From positions 26,039,501 to 26,103,500 of the forward strand of contig NC_059508.1 of the NCBI RefSeq assembly GCF_914767665.1: DNA of 64,000 nucleotides, written 5' to 3'. The stretch comes from Harmonia axyridis. Taxonomy: Eukaryota; Arthropoda; Insecta; Coleoptera; Coccinellidae. This document shows positions 1 to 11,617 of this stretch, one piece after another. Under the pieces are notes generated by a model that saw only the letters and a list, made by a program, of their open reading frames with translations, was not told where the DNA came from and searched no databases. The translations under genes and the position numbers were made by a program. How positions within the stretch are numbered: the first letter of the stretch is position 1; each line of letters opens with the position of its first letter.

Positions 1-262
1 GACTCGGATGTCACGCAGGTAGCTATAATCTCCCACGTGGTAAGGTCAATTGCTGCTGTAACCACAAATGCACGACTGACTTCTAATGTTGATTTCATTT
101 GTTTGTTATTTCCTTCAATGTTTCTCATTCTAACACTTCTCATCGTATTGCACAGTGACGAAAGCTTGACACACGTGTCTAAGGAAACCACTTTGGTATA
201 AGGGACTGTTCTTATTTTTTTTTTTTGTTTAATCAACACTTATCCAAGTAGGCCATTCCACA

Positions 263-540
263 TTGTTGATTTTCTTGGACTCGGATGTCACGCAGGTAGC
301 TATAATCTCCCACGTGGTAAGGTCAATTGCTGCTGTAACCACAAATGCACGACTGACTTCTAATGTTGATTTCATTTGTTTGTTATTTCCTTCAATGTTT
401 CTCATTCTAACACTTCTCATCGTATTGCATAGGGACGAAAGCTTGACACACGTGTCTAAGGAAACCACTTCGGTATAAGGGACTGTTCTTATTCCCTTCT
501 TTTTGTTCAATCAACAATTATCCAAGTAAGCCATTCCACA
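263..540 (+). repeat. Reference satellite unit (example monomer)
   Basis: A representative full unit used here to define positions. It begins with TTGTTGATTTTCTTGG. It carries CACGTG at 311-316, CAATTG at 324-329, a second TTGTTGATT-like box about 100 bp in (here the AATGTTGATT variant), HindIII AAGCTT at 439-444 and a second CACGTG at 449-454. The last 60 bp are a T-rich linker (CCCTTCTTTTTGTTC) followed by AATCAACAAT and the conserved CCATTCCACA that leads into the next unit. AATCAACAAT in the linker is the exact inverse complement of ATTGTTGATT at the start of the next unit, so adjacent units are joined across a 10-bp inverted repeat with a 21-bp spacer. Confidence 0.9.
311..454. other. 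CACGTG palindrome pair, example of the half-period motif
   Basis: CACGTG lies at 311-316 and at 449-454, 138 bp apart; the next copy is at 589, 140 bp on. The pattern repeats through the array. The first site sits in CCCACGTGGT and is nearly always intact. The second sits in GACACACGTGTC and varies between CACGTG, CGCGTG (giving the perfect 12-bp palindrome GACACGCGTGTC) and CAGGTG. CACGTG is the core of the E-box/G-box recognised by bHLH and bZIP factors in many eukaryotes; binding here is only a possibility. Confidence 0.6.
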
Positions 541-1373
541 TTGTTGATTTTCTTGGACTCGAATGTCACGCAGGTAGCTATAATCTCCCACGTGGTAAGG
601 TCAATTGCTGCTGTAACCACAAATGCACGACTGACTTCTGTTGTTGATTTCATTTGTTTGTTATTTCCTTCAATGTTTCTCATTCTAACACTTCTCATCG
701 TATTGCACAGGGACGAAAGCTTGACACACGTGTCTAAGGAAACCACTTTGGTATAAGGGACTGTTCTTATTTTTTTTTTTTGTTTAATGAACAATTATCC
801 AAGTAAGCCATTCCACATTGTTGATTTTCTTGGACTCGGATGTCACGCAGGTAGCTATAATCTCCCACGTGGTAAGGTCAATTGCTGCTGTAACCACAAA
901 TGCACGACTGACTTCTGTTGTTGATTTCATTTGTTTGTTATTTCCTTCAATGTTTCTCATTCTAACACTTCTCATCGTATTGCACAGGGACGAAAGCTTG
1001 ACACACGTGTCTATGGAAACCACATTGGTATAAGGGACTGTTCTTACTTCATTCTTTCTGTATAATGATCAATTATCCAAGTAAGCCATTCCACATTGTT
1101 GATTTTCTTGGACTCGGATGTCACGCAGGTAGCTATAATCTCCCACGTGGTAAGGTCAATTGCTGCTGTAACCACAAATGCACGACTGACTTCTGTTGTT
1201 GATTTCATTCGTTTGTTATTTTCTTCAATGTTTCTCATTCTAACACTTTTCATCGTATTGCACAGGGACGAAAGCTTGACACGCGTGTCTAAGGAAACCA
1301 CTTCGGTATAAGGGACCGGTCTTATTCCCTTCTTTTTGTTTAATGAACAATTATCCAAGTAAGCCATTCCACA

Positions 1374-3700
1374 TTGTTGATTTTCTTGGACTCGGATGTC
1401 ACGCAGGTAGCTAAAATCTCCCACGTGGTAAGGTCAATTGCTGCTGTAACCACAAATGCACGACTGACTTCTAATGTTGATTTCATTTGTTTGTTATTTC
1501 CTTCAATGTTTCTCATTCTAACACTTCTCATCTTATTGCACAGGGACGAAAGCTTGACACACGTGTCTAAGGAAACCACTTTGGTATGAGGGACTGTTTT
1601 TATTCCCTTCTTTTTGTTCAATCAACAATTATCCAAGTAAGCCATTCCACATTGTTGATTTTCTTGGACTCGAATGTCAAGCAGGTAGCTATAATCTCCC
1701 ACGTGGTAAGGTCAATTGCTGCTGTAACCACAAATGCACGACTGACTTCTGTTGTTGATTTCATTTGTTTGTTATTTCCTTCTATGTTTCTCATTCTAAC
1801 ACTTTTCATCGTATTGCACAGGGACGAAAGCTTGACACACGTGTCTAAGGAAACCACTTTGGTATAAGGGACTGTTCTTATTCTCTTTTTTTGTTTAATC
1901 AACAATTATCCAAGTAGGCCATTCCACATTGTTGATTATCTTGGACTCGGATGTCACGAAGGTAGCTATAATCTCCCACGTCCCAATTGCTGCTGTAACC
2001 ACAAATGCACGACTGACTTCTAATGTTGATTTCATTTGTTTGTTATTTCCTTCAATGTTTCTCATTCTAACACTTCTCATCGTATTGCAAAGGGACGAAA
2101 GCTTGACACACGTGTCTAAGGAAACCACTTTGGTATAAGGGACTGTTCTTATTCCCTTCTTTTTGTTCAATCAACAATTATCCAAGTAAGCAATTCCACA
2201 TTGTTGATTTTCTTGGACTCGAATGTCACGCAGGTAGCTATAATCTCCCACGTGGTAAGGTCAATTGCTGCTGTAACCACAAATGCACGACTGACTTCTG
2301 TTGTTGATTTCATTTGTTTGTTATTTCCTTCAATGTTTCTCATTCTAACACTTCTCATCGTATTGCACAGGGACGAAAGCTTGACACACGTGTCTAAGGA
2401 AACCACTTTGGTATAAGGGACTGTTCTTATTTTTTTTTTTTTTTAATGAACAATTATCCAAGTAAGCCATTCCACATTGTTGATTTTCTTGGACTCGGAT
2501 GTCACGCAGGTAGCTATAATCTCCCACGTGGTAAGGTCAATTGCTGCTGTAACCACAAATGCACGACTGACTTCTGTTGTTGATTTCATTTGTTTGTTAT
2601 TTCCTTCAATGTTTCTCATTCTAACACTTCTCATCGTATTGCACAGGGACGAAAGCTTGACACACGTGTCTATGGAAACCACATTGGTATAAGGGACTGT
2701 TCTTACTTCATTCTTTCTGTATAATGATCAATTATCCAAGTAAGCCATTCCACATTGTTGATTTTCTTGGACTCGGATGTCACGCAGGTAGCTATAATCT
2801 CCCACGTGGTAAGGTAAATTGCTGCTGTAACCACAAATGCACGACTGACTTCTAATGTTGATTTCATTTGTTTGTTATTTCCTTCAATGTTTCTCATTCT
2901 AACACTTCTCATCTTATTGCACAGGGACGAAAGCTTGACACACGTGTCTAAGGAAACCACTTTGGTATGAGGGACTGTTTTTATTCCCTTCTTTTTGTTC
3001 AATCAACAATTATCCAAGTAAGCCATTCCACATTGTTGATTTTCTTGGACTCGAATGTCAAGCAGGTAGCTATAATCTCCCACGTGGTAAGGTCAATTGC
3101 TGCTGTAACCACAAATGCACGACTGACTTCTGTTGTTGATTTCATTTGTCTGTTATTTCCTTCTATGTTTCTCATTCTAACACTTTTCATCGTATTGCAC
3201 AGGGACGAAAGCTTGACACACGTGTCTAAGGAAACCACTTTGGTATAAGGGACTGTTCTTATTCTCTTTTTTTGTTTAATCAACAATTATCCAAGTAGGC
3301 CATTCCACATTGTTGATTATCTTGGACTCGGATGTCACGAAGGTAGCTATAATCTCCCACGTCCCAATTGCTGCTGTAACCACAAATGCACGACTGACTT
3401 CTAATGTTGATTTCATTTGTTTGTTATTTCCTTCAATGTTTCTCATTCTAACACTTCTCATCGTATTGCAAAGGGACGAAAGCTTGACACACGTGTCTAA
3501 GGAAACCACTTTGGTATAAGGGACTGTTCTTATTCCCTTCTTTTTGTTCAATCAACAATTATCCAAGTAAGCAATTCCACATTGTTGATTTTCTTGGACT
3601 CGAATGTCACGCAGGTAGCTATAATCTCCCACGTGGTAAGGTCAATTGCTGCTGTAACCACAAATGCACGACTGACTTCTGTTGTTGATTTCATTTGTTT
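1374..3700 (+). repeat. Five-unit repeat, offset 1,381 bp
   Basis: The tract from about 1,420 to 2,320 is repeated at about 2,801 to 3,701. Matching units start at 1374/2755, 1652/3033, 1929/3310 and 2201/3582, all 1,381 bp apart. Shared private marks include a TCATCTTATTG variant (1374, 2755), TCAAGCAGG in the head (1652, 3033) and a 6-bp deletion that turns the first palindrome into CACGTCCCAATTG (1929, 3310). A few later differences separate the copies, for example an AATTG-proximal change near 2,815 and GTCTGTTATT near 3,149. Confidence 0.8.
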
Positions 3701-4951
3701 GTTATTTCCTTCTATGTTTCTCATTCTAACACTTTTCATCGTATTGCACAGGGACGAAAGCTTGACACGCGTGTCTAAGGAAACCACTTTGGTATAAGGG
3801 ACTGTTTTTATTCCCTTCTTTTTGTTCAATCAACAATTATCCAAGTAAGCCATTCCACATTGTTGATTTTCTTGGACTCGAATGTCACGCAGGTAGCTAT
3901 AATCTCCCACGTGGTAAGGTCAATTGCTGCTGTAACCACAAATGCACGACTGACTTCTGTTGTTGATTTCATTTGTTTGTTATTTCCTTCTATGTTTCTC
4001 ATTCTAACACTTTTCATCGTATTGCACAGGGACGAAAGCTTGACACACGTGTCTAAGGAAACCACTTTGGTATAAGGGACTGTTCTTATTCTAATCAACA
4101 ATTATCCAAGTAGGCCATTCCACATTGTTGATTATCTTGGACTCGGATGTCACGAAGGTAGCTATAATCTCCCACGTCCCAATTGCTGCTGTAACCACAA
4201 ATGCACGACTGACTTCTAATGTTGATTTCATTTGTTTGTTATTTCCTTCAATGTTTCTCATTCTAACACTTCTCATCGTATTGCAAAGGGACGAAAGCTT
4301 GACACACGTGTCTAAGGAAACCACTTTGGTATAAGGGACTGTTCTTATTCCCTTCTTTTTGTTCAATCAACAATTATCCAAGTAAGCAATTCCACATTGT
4401 TGATTTTCTTGGACTCGAATGTCACGCAGGTAGCTATAATCTCCCACGTGGTAAGGTCAATTGCTGCTGTAACCACAAATGCACGACTGACTTCTGTTGT
4501 TGATTTCATTTGTTTGTTATTTCCTTCTATGTTTCTCATTCTAACACTTTTCATCGTATTGCACAGGGACGAAAGCTTGACACGCGTGTCTAAGGAAACC
4601 ACTTTGGTATAAGGGACTGTTTTTATTCCCTTCTTTTTGTTCAATCAACAATTATCCAAGTAAGCCATTCCACATTGTTGATTTTCTTGGACTCGAATGT
4701 CACGCAGGTAGCTATAATCTCCCACGTGGTAAGGTCAATTGCTGCTGTAACCACAAATGCACGACTGACTTCTGTTGTTGATTTCATTTGTTTGTTATTT
4801 CCTTCTATGTTTCTCATTCTAACACTTTTCATCGTATTGCACAGGGACGAAAGCTTGACACACGTGTCTAAGGAAACCACTTTGGTATAAGGGACTGTTC
4901 TTATTCTCTTTTTTTGTTTAATCAACAATTATCCAAGTAGGCCATTCCACA
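3310..4951 (+). repeat. Three-unit repeat, two tandem copies of about 815 bp
   Basis: Units at 3310, 3582 and 3860 recur at 4125, 4397 and 4675, each 815 bp on. The first unit of each triplet carries the 6-bp deletion that destroys the first CACGTG. The third unit of the first triplet lacks 12 bp of its T-rich linker near 4,085-4,096, so it is 265 bp long; the corresponding unit at 4675 keeps the linker. The next unit (4952) resembles the first of each triplet but has an intact CACGTG, so the deletion is a marker for this small family. Confidence 0.8.
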
Positions 4952-7900
4952 TTGTTGATTATCTTGGACTCGGATGTCACGAAGGTAGCTATAATCTCCC
5001 ACGTGGTAAGGTCAATTGCTGCTGTAACCACAAATGCACGACTGACTTCTAATGTTGATTTCATTTGTTTGTTATTTCCTTCAATGTTTCTCATTCTAAC
5101 ACTTCTCATCGTATTGCACAGGGACGAAAGCTTGACACACGTGTCTAAGGAAACCACTTTGGTATAAGGGACTGTTCTTATTCCCTTCTTTTTGTTCAAT
5201 CAACAATTATCCAAGTAAGCAATTCCACATTGTTGATTTTCTTGGACTCGAATGTCACGCAGGTAGCTATAATCTCCCACGTGGTAAGGTCAATTGCTGC
5301 TGTAACCACAAATGCACGACTGACTTCTGTTGTTGATTTCATTTGTTTGTTATTTCCTTCTATGTTTCTTATTCTAACACTTTTCATCGTATTGCACAGG
5401 GACGAAAGCTTGACACGCGTGTCTAAGGAAACCACTTTGGTATAAGGGACTGTTCTTATTCCCTTCGTTTTGTTTAATGAACAATTATCCAAGTAAGCCA
5501 TTCCACATTGTTGATTTTCTTGGACTCGGATGTCACGCAGGTAGCTATAATCTCCCACGTGGTAAGGTCAATTGCTGCTGTAACCACAAATGCACGACTG
5601 ACTTCTGTTGTTGATTTCATTTGTTTGTTATTTCCTTCTATGTTTCTCATTCTAACACTTTTCATCGTATTGCACAAGAACGAAAGCTTGACACAGGTGT
5701 CTAAGTAAACCATTTTGGTATAAGGGACTGTTCTTATTCCCTTCTTTTTGTTTAATGAACAATTATCCAAGTAAGCCATTCCACATTGTTGATTATCTTG
5801 GACTCGGATGTCACGCAGGTAGCTATAATCTCCCACGTGGTAAGGTCAATTGCTGCTGTAACCACAAATGCACGAATGACTTCTAATGTTGATTTCATTT
5901 GTTTGTTATTTCCTTCAATGTTTCTCATTTTAACACTTTTCATCGTATTGCACAGGGACGAAAGCTTGACACGCGTGTCTAAGGAAACCACTTTGGTATA
6001 AGGGACTGTTCTCATTCCCTTCTTTTTGTTTAATGAACAATTATCCAAGTAAGCCATTCCACATTGTTGATTTTCTTGGACTCGGATGTCACGCAGGTAG
6101 CTATAATCTCCCACGTGGTAAGGTCAATTGCTGCTGTAACCACAAATGCACGACTGACTTCTGTTGTTGATTTCATTTGTTTGTTATTTCCTTCTATGTT
6201 TCTCATTCTAACACTTTTCATCGTATTGCACAGGGACGAAAGCTTGACACACGTGTCTAAGGAAACCACTTTGGTATAAGGGACTGTTCTTATTCTCTTT
6301 TTTGTTTAATCAACAATTATCCAAGTAGGCCATTCCACATTGTTGATTATCTTGGACTCGGATGTCACGAAGGTAGCTATAATCTCCCACGTGGTAAGGT
6401 CAATTGCTGCTGTAACCACAAATGCACGACTGACTTCTAATGTTGATTTCATTTGTTTGTTATTTCCTTCAATGTTTCTCATTCTAACACTTCTCATCGT
6501 ATTGCACAGGGACGAAAGCTTGACACACGTGTCTAAGGAAACCACTTTGGTATAAGGGACTGTTCTTATTCCCTTCTTTTTGTTCAATCAACAATTATCC
6601 AAGTAAGCAATTCCACATTGTTGATTTTCTTGGACTCGAATGTCACGCAGGTAGCTATAATCTCCCACGTGGTAAGGTCAATTGCTGCTGTAACCACAAA
6701 TGCACGACTGACTTCTGTTGTTGGTTTCATTTGTTTGTTATTTCCTTCTATGTTTCTAATTCTAACACTTTTCATCGTATTGCACAGGGACGAAAGCTTG
6801 ACACGCGTGTCTAAGGAAACCACTTTGGTATAAGGGACTGTTCTTATTCCCTTCGTTTTGTTTAATGAACAATTATCCAAGTAAGCCATTCCACATTGTT
6901 GATTTTCTTGGACTCGGATGTCACGCAGGTAGCTATAATCTCCCACGTGGTAAGGTCAATTGCTGCTGTAACCACAAATGCACGACTGACTTCTGTTGTT
7001 GATTTCATTTGTTTGTTATTTCCTTCTATGTTTCTCATTCTAACACTTTTCATCGTATTGCACAAGAACGAAAGCTTGACACAGGTGTCTAAGTAAACCA
7101 CTTTGGTATAAGGGACTGTTCTTATTCCCTTTTTTTTGTTTAATGAACAATTATCCAAGTAAGCCATTCCACATTGTTGATTATCTTGGACTCGGATGTC
7201 ACGCAGGTAGCTATAATCTTCCACGTGGTAAGGTCAATTGCTGCTGTAACCACAAATGCACGAATGACTTCTAATGTTGATTTCATTTGTTTGTTATTTC
7301 CTTCAATGTTTCTCATTTTAACACTTTTCATCGTATTGCACAGGGACGAAAGCTTGACACGCGTGTCTAAGGAAACCACTTTGGTATAAGGGACTGTTCT
7401 CATTCCCTTCTTTATGTTTAATGAACAATTATCCAAGTAAGCCATTCCACATTGTTGATTTTCTTGGACTCGGATGTCACGCAGGTAGCTATAATCTCCC
7501 ACGTGGTAAGGTCAATTGCTGCTGTAACCACAAATGCACGACTGACTTCTGTTGTTGATTTCATTTGTTTGTTATTTCCTTCTATGTTTCTCATTCTAAC
7601 ACTTTTCATCGTATTGCACAGGAACGAAAGCTTGACACAGGTGTCTGAGGAAACCACTTTGGTATAAGGGACTGTTCTTATTCCCTTCTTTTTGTTCAAT
7701 CAACAATTATCCAAGTAAGCAATTCCACATTGTTGATTTTCTTGGACTCGAATGTCACGCAGGTAGCTATAATCTCCCACGTGGTAAGGTCAATTGCTGC
7801 TGTAACCACAAATGCACGACTGACTTCTGTTGTTGATTTCATTTGTTTGTTATTTCCTTCTATGTTTCTCATTCTAACACTTTTCATCGTATTGCACAGG

Positions 7901-9396
7901 AACGAAAGCTTGACACACGTGTCTAAGGAAACCACTTTGGTATAAGGGACTGTTCTTATTCTCTTTTTTTGTTTAATCAACAATTATCCAAGTAGGCCAT
8001 TCCACATTGTTGATTATCTTGGACTCGGATGTCACGAAGGTAGCTATAATCTCCCACGTGGTAAGGTCAATTGCTGCTGTAACCACAAATGCACGACTGA
8101 CTTCTAATGTTGATTTCATTTGTTTGTTATTTCCTTCAATGTTTCTCATTCTAACACTTCTCATCGTATTGCACAGGGACGAAAGCTTGACACACGTGTC
8201 TAAGGAAACCACTTTGGTATAAGGGACTGTTCTTATTCCCTTCTTTTTGTTCAATCAACAATTATCCAAGTAAGCAATTCCACATTGTTGATTTTCTTGG
8301 ACTCGAATGTCACGCAGGTAGCTATAATCTCCCACGTGGTAAGGTCAATTGCTGCTGTAACCACAAATGCACGACTGACTTCTGTTGTTGGTTTCATTTG
8401 TTTGTTATTTCCTTCTATGTTTCTAATTCTAACACTTTTCATCGTATTGCACAGGGACGAAAGCTTGACACGCGTGTCTAAGGAAACCACTTTGGTATAA
8501 GGGACTGTTCTTATTCCCTTCTTTTTGTTCAATCAACAATTATCCAAGTAAGCAATTCCACATTGTTGATTTTCTTGGACTCGAATGTCACGCAGGTAGC
8601 TATAATCTTCCACGTGGTAAGGTCAATTGCTGCTGTAACCACAAATGCACGACTGACTTCTAATGTTGATTTCATTTGTTTGTTATTTCCTTCTATGTTT
8701 CTCATTCTAACACTTTTCATCGTATTGCACAAGAACGAAAGCTTGACACAGGTGTCTAAGTAAACCACTTTGGTATAAGGGACTGTTCTTATTCCCTTTT
8801 TTTTGTTTAATGAACAATTATCCAAGTAAGCCATTCCACATTGTTGATTATCTTGGACTCGGATGTCACGCAGGTAGCTATAATCTTCCACGTGGTAAGG
8901 TCAATTGCTGCTGTAACCACAAATGCACGACTGACTTCTAATGTTGATTTCATTTGTTTGTTATTTCCTTCAATGTTTCTCCTTTTAACACTTTTCATCG
9001 TATTGCACAGGGACGAAAGCTTGACACGCGTGTCTAAGGAAACCACTTTGGTATAAGGGACTGTTCTCATTCCCTTCTTTATGTTTAATGAACAATTATC
9101 CAAGTAAGCCATTCCACATTGTTGATTTTCTTGGACTTGGATGTCACGCAGGTAGCTATAATCTCCCACGTGGTAAAGTCAATTGCTGCTGTAACCACAA
9201 ATGCACGACTGACTTCTGTTGTTGATTTCATTTGTTTGTTATTTCCTTCTATGTTTCTCATTCTAACACTTTTCATCGTATTGCACAGGAACGAAAGCTT
9301 GACACAGGTGTCTGAGGAAACCACTTTGGTATAAGGGACTGTTCTTATTCCCTTCTTTTTGTTCAATCAACAATTATCCAAGTAAGCAATTCCACA
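4952..9396 (+). repeat. Five/six-unit higher-order repeat (1,388 and 1,667 bp)
   Basis: Unit order 4952, 5230, 5508, 5786, 6064 is repeated as 6340, 6618, 6896, 7174, 7452 (offset 1,388) plus an additional unit at 7730, and again as 8007, 8285, 8563, 8841, 9119. Position-specific marks track the order: GATTATC with CACGAAGG in the first unit, CGAATGTC with an ACGCGT palindrome in the second, CACAAGAACG with CAGGTG in the third, and CACGAATGAC in the fourth. The unit at 8563 combines the head of the second type with the tail of the third, a recombinant. This is classic higher-order structure made by unequal exchange. Confidence 0.85.
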
Positions 9397-11064
9397 TTGT
9401 TGATTTTCTTGGACTCGAATGTCACGCAGGTAGCTATAATCTCCCACGTGGTAAGGTCAATTGCTGCTGTAACCACAAATGCACGACTGACTTCTAATGT
9501 TGATTTTATTTGTTTGTTATTTCCTTCAATGTTTCTCATTCTAATACTTCTCATCGTATTGCACAGGGACGAAAGCTTGACACACGTGTCTAAGGAAACC
9601 ACTTTGGTATAAGGGACTGTTCTTATTCCCTTCTTTTTGTTCAATCAACAATTATCCAAGTAAGCAATTCCACATTGTTGATTTTCTTGGACTCGAATGT
9701 CACGCAGGTAGCTATAATCTCCCACGTGGTAAGGTCAATTGCTGCTGTAACCACAAATGCACGACTGACTTCTGTTGTTGATTTCATTTGTTTGTTATTT
9801 CCTTCTATGTTTCTCATTCTAACACTTTTCATCGTATTGCACAGGGACGAAAGCTTGACACGCGTGTCTAAGGAAACCACTTTGGTATAAGGGACTGTTC
9901 TTATTCCCTTCGTTTTGTTTAATGAACAATTATCCAAGTAAGCCATTCCACATTGTTGATTTTCTTGGACTCGGATGTCACGCAGGTAGCTATAATCTCC
10001 CACGTGGTAAGGTCAATTGCTGCTGTAACCACAAATGCACGACTGACTTCTGTTCTTGATTTCATTTGTTTGTTATTTCCTTCTATGTTTCTCATTCTAA
10101 CACTTTTCATCGTATTGCACAGGAACGAAAGCTTGACACAGGTGTCTAAGGAAACCACTTTGGTATAAGGGACTGTTCTTATTCCCTTCTTTTTGTTTAA
10201 TGAACAATTATCCAAGTAAGCCATTCCACATTGTTGATTATCTTGGACTCGGATGTCACGCAGGTAGCTATAATCTCCCACGTGGTAAGGTCAATTGCTG
10301 CTGTAACCACAAATGCACGACTGACTTCTAATGTTGATTTCATTTGTTTGTTATTTCCTTCAATGTTTCTCATTCTAACACTTTTCTTCGTATTGCACAG
10401 GGACGAAAGCTTGACACACGTGTCTAAGGAAACCACTTTGGTATAAGGGACTGTTCTTATTCCCTTCTTTTTGTTCAATCAACAATTATCCAAGTAAGCA
10501 ATTCCACATTGTTGATTTTCTTGGACTCGAATGTCACGCAGGTAGCTATAATCTCCCACGTGGTAAGGTCAATTGCTGCTGTAACCACAAATGCACGACT
10601 GACTTCTGTTGTTGATTTCATTTGTTTGTTATTTCCTTCTATGTTTCTCATTCTAACACTTTTCATCGTATTGCACAGGGACGAAAGCTTGACACGCGTG
10701 TCTAAGGAAACCACTTTGGTATAAGGGACTGTTCTTATTCCCTTCGTTTTGTTTAATGAACAATTATCCAAGTAAGCCATTCCACATTGTTGATTTTCTT
10801 GGACTCGGATGTCACGCAGGTAGCTATAATCTCCCACGTGGTAAGGTCAATTGCTGCTGTAACCACAAATGCACGACTGACTTCTGTTGTTGATTTCATT
10901 TGTTTGTTATTTTCTTCTATGTTTCTCATTCTAACACTTTTCATCGTATTGCACAGGAACGAAAGCTTGACGCAGGTGTCTAAGGAAACCACTTTGGTAT
11001 AAGGGACTGTTCTTATTCCCTTCTTTTTGTTTAATGAACAATTATCCAAGTAGGCCATTCCACA

Positions 11065-11617
11065 TTGTTGATTTTCTTGGACTCGGATGACACGCGGGTA
11101 GCTATACTCCCACGTGGTAAGGTCAATTGCTGCTGTAACCACAATTGGACGGCTGACTTCTGTTGTTGATTTCATTTGTTTGTAATTTCCTTCAATGTTA
11201 CTCATTCTAACATTTCTCATCGTATTGCACAGGGACGAAAGCTTGACACACGTGTCTATGGAAACCACATTGGTATAAGGGACTGTTCTTATTCCCTTCT
11301 TTCTGTATGATGATCAATTATCCAAGTAAGCCATTCCACATTGTTGATTTTCTTGGACTCGGATGACACGCAGGTATCTATAATCTGTAACGTGGTAAGG
11401 TCAATTGCTGCTGTAACCACAAATGCACGACTGACTTCTGTTGTTGATTTCATTTGTTTGTTATTTCCTTCAATGTTTCTCATTCTAACACTTTTCATCG
11501 TATTGCACAGGGACGAAAGCTTGACACACGTGTCTAAGGAAACCACTTTGGTATAAGGGACTGTTCTTATTCAATTCTTTTTGTTTAATGAACAATTATC
11601 CAAGTAAGTTGTTCCAC
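11065..11617 (+). repeat. Marker dimer of two distinctive unit subtypes
   Basis: The unit at 11065 (276 bp) has CGCGGGTAGCTATACTCCC in its head, ACAATTGGACGGCTGAC, TTTGTAATTTCC and GTTACTCATT. The next unit (11341) has GATGACACGCAGGTATC and CTGTAACGTGG, which replaces the first CACGTG by AACGTG. The pair recurs at 16297/16573, 18513/18789, 21013/21289 and 23234/23510, in the right forward block at 58606/58882, and in reverse orientation at about 52,126-52,620. The first subtype alone, followed by other neighbours, is also at 26012 and on the reverse strand near 51,300-51,510. The pair marks the start of variable higher-order repeats. Confidence 0.85.

Larger units (their letters stand above)
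1..1651 (+). repeat. Satellite units, opening tract
   Basis: Full units start at 263, 541, 818, 1096 and 1374, after a partial first unit at 1-262. Two linkers here are long T-runs (about 212-224 and 770-781). The unit at 1096 carries the ATTCG/ATTTTC variant pair, which is rare in the first 11 kb but common later. The tract 541-1095 recurs with few differences at 2201-2754 (offset 1,659-1,660), showing that short multi-unit blocks were duplicated. No sequence other than the satellite is present. Confidence 0.9.

Noticed and set aside
212..224. Long T-runs (212-224, 770-781, 2,430-2,443) as terminators or poly-A remnants
   Set aside because: They are length variants of the normal T-rich linker (CCCTTCTTTTTG) at a fixed position in the unit and have no hairpin before them.
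467..485. CENP-B-box-like TTCGGTATAAGG
   Set aside because: Only the first half resembles the CENP-B box; the CGGG part is absent. TTCG here is a rare variant, since most units have TTTGG.
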